7,994 bases of DNA from NCBI GenBank assembly GCA_024330325.1, contig JANDWE010000117.1, forward strand, positions 1-7,994, written 5' to 3'. Position 1 is the stretch's first letter; the number at the start of each line of letters is the position of its first letter. The notes beneath the pieces were generated by a model that searched no databases, was not told the DNA's origin, and saw only the letters and a program-made list of their open reading frames with translations. Origin of the DNA: Candidatus Nanosynbacter colneyensis. Its GTDB lineage: Bacteria; Patescibacteriota; Saccharimonadia; Saccharimonadales; Saccharimonadaceae. Shown here in pieces: positions 1 through 5,246 of the stretch. Both the position numbers and the translations under genes were made by a program.

Positions 1-1022
1 GTCAGATATTGTATGCTCGCTTGCCAATATTGAAGTCTGCGTCGACGGCACTTATTGGTACGGCTTTGGCGGCTGTGCCAATTGGTGGCTGGACTATGAA
101 TTTACTTTTAGGTATTGACCCCGCATGGTGCTGGCTTATTACCTCTGTAATTGGTGCTGTTTTGTGTATTGATGCTACAGTGAGATTGAATAGTCGGCCT
201 CTTGCTTATGTATCGCTGCTATCGATGTTTACGATGACGACTAGTTTGCCGGCTGTTGTGCATGCGCAGCTGGTCTGGTATTACGTTGTAATGCTGCTAT
301 TTGGATGTTTGATGACTGTGGCTGCATATTTTTCTAGTCGCCTTCCTCGTCAGTTTGTCGAACCGTTAAACGTTGTAAATCCGTTTATCGTGCCGATGAC
401 GATGTTTATCGCGCTTAGCTCGTCGGCATATATGGGTACATTAGATATTAGTGTACTGTTATTTGCTAGCGTTGCATATTACTTTACGGTTGCTCTTGTT
501 GAGAAGTCTAAAAAGATGCGTACTTATGAATTGACAACAGCTCGCTTATTGTTAATGGTGATGGCTACTAGTTTAGCAATGTATTTATCTGACGATAATC
601 AGTTGGTTGTAAGTGTGATTTTAGGGTTAGCGGCACTTGGAAATATAATCTGGTCCGCTACATCAATGTACATTCAGAAACAGTACGATAGACATCATGA
701 AATAGTATTGTGGGTTAGTTTTGTTGTGTCATTAAGTGCTCTGTTTGGCGTGATCGGTTCTGGAGATTCGCTACGAATGACGGTTGCCTTTACCTTTATT
801 AGTGTTATTTCAGCAATTAGTCTTGCAATCCTTTTTTTTGTTACGTCGTGTCCACTTCGGTGTTATGGTTGTGATATCTGGGATTCTATTGGTGCCGATT
901 GGTATAACACTATTCAATATCGATATAGCTATAGCACCACGCGTACAGTATCTAATTTTTCTATTCATGACGCCACTGCCAGTTATTTGCCGATTGTTAA
1001 TTTTGAAGCGTCCGAATATTAG
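1..1022 (+). CDS. 5' piece of a frameshifted giant polytopic membrane protein (left end cut by window)
   Basis: This frame is open from the left edge: CAG and ATA codons precede the TTG at 9, so the true start is probably upstream and the TTG is only the first start-like codon. From the TTG to the T8 run (832-839) it encodes about 277 residues, almost all hydrophobic segments separated by short loops (for example residues 11-30, 38-55, 64-82, 87-107, 122-140, 146-165, 178-192, 198-216, 232-250, 257-277). After the T8 run the frame changes character: the last 60 residues are polar, rich in Tyr, Ser, Thr and Cys, and end at TAG (1020-1022), while the next frame continues the membrane pattern. 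I therefore read the real product as continuing into the 784-2616 frame, and the last 60 residues as out-of-frame. No catalytic motif was recognised. DUF2339 or SCO7613-type many-span proteins are possible relatives by general look only; function unknown. Confidence 0.7.
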   Translation, partial: QILYARLPILKSASTALIGTALAAVPIGGWTMNLLLGIDPAWCWLITSVIGAVLCIDATVRLNSRPLAYVSLLSMFTMTTSLPAVVHAQLVWYYVVMLLFGCLMTVAAYFSSRLPRQFVEPLNVVNPFIVPMTMFIALSSSAYMGTLDISVLLFASVAYYFTVALVEKSKKMRTYELTTARLLLMVMATSLAMYLSDDNQLVVSVILGLAALGNIIWSATSMYIQKQYDRHHEIVLWVSFVVSLSALFGVIGSGDSLRMTVAFTFISVISAISLAILFFVTSCPLRCYGCDIWDSIGADWYNTIQYRYSYSTTRTVSNFSIHDATASYLPIVNFEASEY

Positions 1023-2616
1023 TAAAAGTCAGGCTGCTTTAGTATATGGCGCTGCGTCAACTTGGCTATTAATGGCGATGTTTACTTCAGCGATGATAGC
1101 CACTTATGCGACAGAAGAAGCCCTGATGTGCCTATCAGGTGCGATAGCTATCGGCGCTGGCATTATGAGTGTGACTGTATGGCGCGAAAAAGTTTATGAG
1201 TTTGTAGTTGGAGTCCATACCTCTTTAATGTTGTCAGTATTTTTGCTAGCTTTAGGTTTTGCGATGTCTAGTGAAAACATATCTATTTTAATGGCGTGGA
1301 TAAATGTGTCGTCGCTATTAATAGTAGAATGGCTTTATCATCGTCATGGCAACACAGCCATCAAAAGTCGTGAGCTGCTTCTATATTCTATTATTGGCGT
1401 AGCTATCGTTGTTGTGCTGTCGTCAATTCATCCGATAGTTTGGTTGCCGCTAGTGGTGTCGCTATACTATGCATTTTACCGATGTCGTAGAGAGGTTTAT
1501 TTGGGCGGGGCATATCTTACGACAATCATCTTTGTTTTATTATCCCTGCATTGGTTGAATATACCGTTTAATGACAATCTAGCAATTGCTGCATGGGTGA
1601 GTCTAGTTGGTTTTGGGTCTTTGTACTGGCTGTTGCGAATGAATAGGCAATCGTCAATTATTAGCAATATGACGCTGTGCGCCGCTGTAGTTCCAACGAT
1701 AGCGTTTCCGGCAATTAATCTACTGGCAACATATGATCTGTCGTTCAAGATATTGGGATGGCTGGCAGCTGTAGCGGCTCTTTATATGGCGGTACTTGCT
1801 AAACGAGATTGGCGAATAATGACAATAGCTGCGCACCCGAGTCTAGTGTTGTTGTTTTACCTTATAGCGCAACGGCTTGCCATTCCACTCGAATTTATGT
1901 CAGTCGTTGCCCTGGTTGTTTTTGCGGTGTTTTACGGCTTGGCTATTGCTGCGCGAACCAGAAAGATGTTGAGTCTTTGGTATTACCCTTCGTTCTATAG
2001 TGCCATCGGCTGGTCGGTAGTCTTATTGTCTATTGCTACATCAGTTAGCGCTACTGTGGCGTCAGTGATTCTGGCGGCGCTAGTGTGGGTAATTAATGGT
2101 ATAGCCTTGATGCTCGAAGGTGTCCCCAAAAAGAGTATTTTGCATTTTGATTCAGGCGTGCTCCTAATTCTGTGTGGTGTCTTATTTACCATTAAAAACC
2201 TAGCCTTACCCGTTCATGCTATCACAATACCATATTTGTGGTCAGCGGCAATTCTTTCGGGAGCGGTGATGTCGTGGCGTTGGTTGGGGTATATTCATAA
2301 GTCTACGACAGTACATCTAGTACTGGCTCTCTCTGTGTTTAGTCTGCCGACTCTCGTTCTGGCGTTTGCAGGAGACAGCGTTATGGAAATATTATTCCTA
2401 ATAGAGCATTCATTGATGGTTGTCGTGGGATTGGTGCTTAACAAGCGACTAGTTACGACATGGGGTGCGGTATGTGTGACATTAGCTTTGATATATCTAT
2501 TGTCGGGATACACTTATGTATTAGCTATTTTGGCTGGTATATCTATCATTGTAGCGGTGATAATTGTGGTGGCGAGAGCCCAAAGGAACAAAAGGCAAGA
2601 TATTGCAAAAAGATAG
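784..2616 (+). CDS. 3' piece of the same frameshifted giant polytopic membrane protein
   Basis: This frame opens just after a stop at 778-780 and ends at TAG 2614-2616. The TTG at 784 lies inside the upstream piece and has no Shine-Dalgarno sequence; residues before about 832 are probably out-of-frame. Membrane-like sequence starts right after the T8 run. The first ATG in frame is at 865, also without a convincing ribosome site, so independent translation is doubtful. About 590 residues are nearly continuous membrane segments with short basic loops, ending in a positively charged tail (RAQRNKRQDIAKR). Dropping one T from the run joins it to the upstream frame and gives about 870 visible codons and probably well over twenty membrane spans. 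No enzyme or transporter motif is visible. The gene ends 23 bases before the rimB-like gene, whose -35 element lies in its last codons. Function unknown. Confidence 0.7.
   Translation: MPLPLLVLFQQLVLQSFFLLRRVHFGVMVVISGILLVPIGITLFNIDIAIAPRVQYLIFLFMTPLPVICRLLILKRPNISKSQAALVYGAASTWLLMAMFTSAMIATYATEEALMCLSGAIAIGAGIMSVTVWREKVYEFVVGVHTSLMLSVFLLALGFAMSSENISILMAWINVSSLLIVEWLYHRHGNTAIKSRELLLYSIIGVAIVVVLSSIHPIVWLPLVVSLYYAFYRCRREVYLGGAYLTTIIFVLLSLHWLNIPFNDNLAIAAWVSLVGFGSLYWLLRMNRQSSIISNMTLCAAVVPTIAFPAINLLATYDLSFKILGWLAAVAALYMAVLAKRDWRIMTIAAHPSLVLLFYLIAQRLAIPLEFMSVVALVVFAVFYGLAIAARTRKMLSLWYYPSFYSAIGWSVVLLSIATSVSATVASVILAALVWVINGIALMLEGVPKKSILHFDSGVLLILCGVLFTIKNLALPVHAITIPYLWSAAILSGAVMSWRWLGYIHKSTTVHLVLALSVFSLPTLVLAFAGDSVMEILFLIEHSLMVVVGLVLNKRLVTTWGAVCVTLALIYLLSGYTYVLAILAGISIIVAVIIVVARAQRNKRQDIAKR
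832..839 (+). other. T8 homopolymer at the frame switch
   Basis: Eight consecutive Ts sit exactly where the membrane-protein pattern jumps from one + frame to the next. Removing one T makes the two frames continuous (...AILF then LLRRVHFGVM...). It could be a sequencing or assembly error, an inactivating or phase-variable insertion, or a site where RNA polymerase or the ribosome slips. The sequence alone cannot tell these apart. Confidence 0.75.
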
Positions 2617-2631
2617 TTTTTATGCCATAAT
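2603..2631 (+). promoter_or_regulatory. Promoter of the rimB-rimK pair, predicted leaderless
   Basis: A -35 element TTGCAA (2603-2608) is followed after exactly 17 bases by an extended -10, TGC plus CATAAT (2623-2631). The -35 lies inside the last codons of the upstream membrane-protein gene. The ATG at 2640 follows the -10 by 8 bases, so transcription should start on or within two bases of the start codon. No Shine-Dalgarno sequence is present. Confidence 0.65.
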
Positions 2632-2639
2632 ATTGACGT

Positions 2640-3146
2640 ATGAAAGAAAAAACTATTATTGGGTCGACTGAGTTTGTGGACTTCGGCAAGCGAGCGCAAA
2701 AAGTCCCAGCTAAAATTGATACGGGCGCCGATTCCAGTGCAATTTGGGCGAGCAATATTCGCATTGATAAAGATGGAGTGTTGAAATTTTCTCTATTTGG
2801 TGAAGGCTCACCGTATTATAATGGTAAGGTATTTAAGAGAACTGATTTTTCGGTGGCTAGCGTACGCTCTGCAATGGGTCAAAATCAGATTCGTTATCGA
2901 ACGCACTTTTGGGTGAAGATTGGTGGGCGAAAAATTAAAATGCTGATGAATTTGTCTGATCGATCAAAGAATGAATTTCCGGTGTTAATTGGAAGACGGT
3001 CGATTTCTGGAAAATTCCTAGTGGACGTATCAAGAAAAAATGTTCGCAGGAAAAAACCGTCCGTAACTGCTAGTCTTAATGAAGAAGTAAAATTGAATCC
3101 ATACGAATTTTATAAAAAATATCATCAGAAAGGTGAAGAAAAGTAA
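2640..3146 (+). CDS. rimB: RimB-like retropepsin-type protease (RimK-associated 'ATP-dependent zinc protease' family, PF05618)
   Basis: A 168-residue cytoplasmic protein without signal peptide or membrane span. Near the N-terminus (residues 24-34) it has the family signature AKIDTGADSSA, the retropepsin-like active-site motif DTGA. The second half carries other family blocks: VRSAMG with QIRYRT (75-88), a GGRKIK strand, LSDRS (105-109), and FPVLIGRRSISGKFLVDVSR (113-132). A basic stretch (RKNVRRKK) and a charged tail extend the C-terminus. Despite the family's old name the motif looks like an aspartic protease. In Pseudomonas, RimB works with RimK and is thought to trim glutamate tails from ribosomal protein S6; that role is inferred here from homology and from the adjoining rimK-like gene. 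The ATG at 2640 is chosen because a promoter ends 8 bases before it. The stop overlaps the rimK start by one base (TAATG). The family assignment is firm; the substrate is not known. Confidence 0.82.
   Translation: MKEKTIIGSTEFVDFGKRAQKVPAKIDTGADSSAIWASNIRIDKDGVLKFSLFGEGSPYYNGKVFKRTDFSVASVRSAMGQNQIRYRTHFWVKIGGRKIKMLMNLSDRSKNEFPVLIGRRSISGKFLVDVSRKNVRRKKPSVTASLNEEVKLNPYEFYKKYHQKGEEK
3131..3136 (+). promoter_or_regulatory. Ribosome binding site of the rimK-like gene
   Basis: AGGTGA inside the last codons of the rimB-like gene lies 9 bases before the ATG at 3146. With the one-base overlap of stop and start (TAATG) this suggests coupled translation of the pair. Confidence 0.5.
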
Positions 3147-4063
3147 TGCGAATTGCAATCTTATCTAACGGCAACATTAATTATTCGACGCTTCGCCTGA
3201 AAGAAGAGGCTGAAAAACGCGGTCACCAAGTTAAGGTTATTAAATATAAAAACTGTTACGTTTCAATTGACGAAAAGCATCCGACGGTTATTTATAAGGG
3301 TAAAGAGATGGATGAATTTGATGTGGTGATTCCGCGAATTGCGAGCCATATGACAAAGTATGGAACGGCGGTTTTGCGTCAATTGGAGATGATGCATCCG
3401 AAGGCGTTTTTTATGAATCGCTCGATTGCGATTACTAGGGCACGGGATAAATTGCGCTCAACGCAGTTATTAGTTAAAGCTGGAGTGTCAATTCCGAAGA
3501 CGGTCTTTTCTCGAAACGCGACTGACATTGATTCGCTCATTGAAGAGATTGGTGGTATGCCGGCGATTATTAAGTTGGCGCGCGGCACGCACGGAAATGG
3601 CGTGGTTCTGGCGGAAACTAAAAAGGCTGCCAAGTCGGTTCTGCAGGCGTTTTATTTGACTAACTCGGACGGTACAAACGTGCTGCTTCAGGAATTTATT
3701 AGAGAGTCGGCTGGTGTCGATATTCGTGCGTTTGTGGTTGGTAGTCAAGTGGTGGCTAGTATGAAGCGTCAGAGTTTGGACGATGATTTTCGTAGCAATT
3801 TACACAAGGGCGGCGAAGGAACCAGTATAAAATTGACAGATTCTGAACGTAAAATGTGCGTGAAAGCCGCTAAGGCAATGGGACTGACAGTTGCTGGAGT
3901 CGACTTCATGAGATCAAGTCGTGGTGCTTTGGTGCTGGAAGTTAATGCTAGTCCAGGATTTGGAATTGAGAAAATTACTCGCCGAAATGTGGCCGGAAAG
4001 ATAATTGAATACATCGATCGAAACGCCAAGCGTGGCAATAAAAAAGATAAAATCGGTGCTTAA
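3146..4063 (+). CDS. rimK: RimK-family ATP-grasp glutamate ligase
   Basis: 305 residues, close to the roughly 300 of E. coli RimK. Layout: an N-terminal pre-ATP-grasp domain (about 1-95, beginning MRIAILS), then the ATP-grasp fold. Visible landmarks are ARDK (99-102), the ATP-binding lysine in AIIKLARG (140-147), the glycine loop GTHGNGVVL (147-155), QEFI (182-185), DIRAFVVG (192-199), the RimK hallmark FRSNLHKGGEG (215-225), and the metal-ligand block GVDFMRS...LVLEVNASPGFG (251-273) with E265 and N267. RimK enzymes use ATP to join glutamates to the C-terminus of ribosomal protein S6, and can make poly-alpha-glutamate; related ligases use other substrates. The partner RimB-like protease is encoded immediately upstream with a one-base overlap, which supports an add-and-remove glutamate-tail system. 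Whether S6 is the substrate cannot be seen here. A lysine-rich C-terminal tail (294-302) follows the catalytic core. Confidence 0.88.
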   Translation: MRIAILSNGNINYSTLRLKEEAEKRGHQVKVIKYKNCYVSIDEKHPTVIYKGKEMDEFDVVIPRIASHMTKYGTAVLRQLEMMHPKAFFMNRSIAITRARDKLRSTQLLVKAGVSIPKTVFSRNATDIDSLIEEIGGMPAIIKLARGTHGNGVVLAETKKAAKSVLQAFYLTNSDGTNVLLQEFIRESAGVDIRAFVVGSQVVASMKRQSLDDDFRSNLHKGGEGTSIKLTDSERKMCVKAAKAMGLTVAGVDFMRSSRGALVLEVNASPGFGIEKITRRNVAGKIIEYIDRNAKRGNKKDKIGA

Positions 4064-4072
4064 GCATAAACT

Positions 4073-4081
4073 TGTTATAAT
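4073..4081 (+). promoter_or_regulatory. Extended -10 promoter of the DUF192 gene, predicted leaderless
   Basis: A perfect extended -10, TGTTATAAT, lies in the 24-base gap after rimK. It ends 6 bases before the ATG at 4088, so the transcript should begin at the A of the start codon. There is no convincing -35 at normal spacing and no Shine-Dalgarno sequence, which fits an extended -10 promoter driving a leaderless mRNA. Confidence 0.7.
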
Positions 4082-4087
4082 AGGTTT

Positions 4088-4579
4088 ATGGACGAGCATC
4101 GTCACTCGACAGTAACTCAGACTGTTATTAAATGGATATTTATCTGCGGCATGCTGATGGTTATTGGTGGGGCAATTTTTTATGCTTTTCGAACAGTTTC
4201 GCCAAAAACGGAAATAATTTACCTGAATAAGACGATGCTTCGGGCGGAAATTGCTAATGACGAAGAATCGCAGCGGAAAGGTCTGTCCGGAAGATTGGGG
4301 ATTGATGAAAATTATGCCATGCTGTTTGTTTTTGATCACAATGATCGTCATAAAATGTGGATGAAAGATATGAAGTTCTCGGTTGATATGGTTTGGATTA
4401 ATGATAAAAAGCGCGTTGTCTATGTAAAACATAACGTCAAGCCAGACGCTGAGCCGCATGAAAAATATGCGCCACCAGTTCCGGCAAAGTACGTGTTGGA
4501 AGTGAAGGCGGGAGTTGCTAAGCGTGCGAGCGCTACGGTTGGGTCACAGGTAAAATTTGATTTGGAGGAGGATAAATGA
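4088..4579 (+). CDS. Membrane-anchored DUF192 protein
   Basis: 163 residues. A single N-terminal membrane span (about 14-34) follows a short polar, His/Arg-containing start, so the protein is probably a signal-anchor with its main domain outside the cytoplasm. Residues 41-159 form a DUF192 domain: RKGLSGR (63-69), AMLFVF (77-82), MWMKDMKFSVDMVWI (90-104) matching the family WMKNT...LDI block, and PAKYVLEVKAG (132-142). The family is widespread and small; its biochemical function is not established to my knowledge. The ATG at 4088 coincides with the predicted transcription start. The stop codon overlaps the next gene as ATGA, so both proteins are probably made together. The domain call is firm; the cellular role is unknown. 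Confidence 0.85.
   Translation: MDEHRHSTVTQTVIKWIFICGMLMVIGGAIFYAFRTVSPKTEIIYLNKTMLRAEIANDEESQRKGLSGRLGIDENYAMLFVFDHNDRHKMWMKDMKFSVDMVWINDKKRVVYVKHNVKPDAEPHEKYAPPVPAKYVLEVKAGVAKRASATVGSQVKFDLEEDK
4564..4571 (+). promoter_or_regulatory. Strong Shine-Dalgarno before the five-span membrane protein
   Basis: GGAGGAGG lies 4 bases before the ATG at 4576, inside the last codons of the DUF192 gene. It decides the ATG at 4576 as the start and implies translational coupling through the ATGA overlap. Confidence 0.75.
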
Positions 4580-5055
4580 GCGTGATAATTCTATTTGGAG
4601 CAATTTTAGTAACGGTTTTTGCGGTTGCATTTGTTTCATCTCGAAGATTCGGTCCATTGGCGTTGTCGTTGGCGACGGGATTTTTACTATCAGAATGGTG
4701 GGGCAGCTGGCTGACGGGAGTGTTGGACGGCTTGAAATTGGAAACTGGTTTATTGCCAAATGGTGTAATTTCGGGATTAGTTTTAACGTTGGTTCCGTTA
4801 ATTATGCTTCTTTTAAGCGGTCCGAGATATCAGAAAAAACATGAGAGAAGTGTCTCGGCGGTGGGAATCGCGTTTTTGACAGCAGCGCTATTGGTGGTTC
4901 CTCTGGGGAAATATATATCACTAGACGGACAGGCGCTGGAGCTGTATAAGATTTTCGCGAATAATTGGCGGTATGTCGCTACGGCAGGTTTGGTGTTTGG
5001 CTTGATTGACATTTTTTCACTACATACTGGCGGACATAAACTCGCTAAGCATTGA
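4576..5055 (+). CDS. Unknown small polytopic membrane protein, coupled to DUF192
   Basis: 159 residues with about five hydrophobic segments (roughly 1-20, 26-40, 63-81, 93-111, 132-147). A loop with SRRFG follows the first span, a basic GPRYQKKHER loop (82-91) follows the third, and a His/Lys-rich tail (SLHTGGHKLAKH) ends the protein. The WWGSW cluster (41-45) after the second span is distinctive. I do not recognise the family; a distant resemblance to small CvpA-type membrane proteins is possible but not supported by a clear motif. It shares the ATGA start/stop overlap and a strong Shine-Dalgarno with the DUF192 gene, so it is very likely cotranscribed and may work with it in the membrane. 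Its stop TGA (5053-5055) lies inside the -35 region of the following tRNA gene. Confidence 0.75.
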   Translation: MSVIILFGAILVTVFAVAFVSSRRFGPLALSLATGFLLSEWWGSWLTGVLDGLKLETGLLPNGVISGLVLTLVPLIMLLLSGPRYQKKHERSVSAVGIAFLTAALLVVPLGKYISLDGQALELYKIFANNWRYVATAGLVFGLIDIFSLHTGGHKLAKH

Positions 5056-5080
5056 CCTTTATGCTGGTTTGTGCTAGGAT
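5052..5080 (+). promoter_or_regulatory. Promoter of tRNA-Lys
   Basis: TTGACC (5052-5057) and TAGGAT (5075-5080) are separated by exactly 17 bases, and the -10 is preceded by TGC, giving an extended -10. The predicted start near 5087 leaves a leader of about 16 bases before the mature tRNA. The -35 contains the stop codon of the upstream gene. Confidence 0.72.
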
Positions 5081-5102
5081 GAAGAAAGCGGATATTCCGA
5101 AT

Positions 5103-5179
5103 GGGTCCATAGCTCAGCTGGTTAGAGCACCTGCCTTTTAAGCAGGGTGTCCCGGGTTCAAGCCCCGGTGGACCCTCCA
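5103..5179 (+). tRNA. tRNA-Lys (anticodon UUU), CCA encoded
   Basis: A complete cloverleaf can be folded by eye: acceptor GGGTCCA/TGGACCC (5103-5109 with 5169-5175), D arm GCTC/GAGC (5112-5115 with 5125-5128), anticodon stem CCTGC/GCAGG (5130-5134 with 5142-5146) around the loop CTTTTAA with anticodon TTT at 5137-5139, a five-base variable region, and T stem CCGGG/CCCGG (5152-5156 with 5164-5168) around TTCAAGC. All stems are fully paired. The 3' CCA (5177-5179) is encoded. The discriminator base at 5176 is T, where bacterial tRNA-Lys normally has A. The gene has its own promoter and terminator and so is expressed as a single unit. Confidence 0.95.
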
Positions 5180-5193
5180 AATTTGATGAAATT

Positions 5194-5217
5194 GACTCCC
5201 TTGGTGGAGTCTTTTTT
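5194..5217 (+). terminator. Intrinsic terminator after tRNA-Lys
   Basis: A perfect six-pair stem GACTCC/GGAGTC (5194-5199 with 5206-5211) with a six-base loop is followed directly by six Ts (5212-5217). It lies 15 bases after the encoded CCA. The T run falls at the -35 distance of the comEC promoter. Confidence 0.85.
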
Positions 5218-5234
5218 GTAGCTCCAAATGTAGA

Positions 5235-5240
5235 TATACT
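5235..5240 (+). promoter_or_regulatory. -10 element of comEC, predicted leaderless
   Basis: TATACT ends 6 bases before the ATG at 5247, so transcription should begin at the start codon. No Shine-Dalgarno sequence precedes the ATG. No clear -35 is seen; at 17-base spacing the position is taken by the T run of the tRNA terminator. Confidence 0.55.
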
Positions 5241-5246
5241 TTAAGT

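Noticed and set aside
9..1022. A complete 337-residue protein starting at TTG 9
   Set aside because: The frame is open to the left edge, and its last 60 residues after the T8 run are out-of-character. It is the cut and frameshifted 5' piece of a larger gene.
3914..4459. Minus-strand frame of 181 codons opposite the rimK end and DUF192
   Set aside because: It is antisense to two clearly identified genes, crosses a promoter, and shows no domain.
4557..4844. A + frame of 95 codons overlapping the five-span gene
   Set aside because: It is out of frame with the gene that has the strong Shine-Dalgarno and the membrane pattern.
4577..5055. Possible TGA recoding (as in Gracilibacteria or Absconditabacteria)
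   Set aside because: TGA ends the DUF192 gene at an ATGA overlap and ends the next gene just before the tRNA, so it is used as a stop.
4830..5180. Minus-strand frame of 116 codons across the tRNA
   Set aside because: Its start, with GPPGLEPGTPCLKG, is the antisense translation of the tRNA, a well-known source of false hypothetical proteins; the rest is antisense to the five-span membrane protein.
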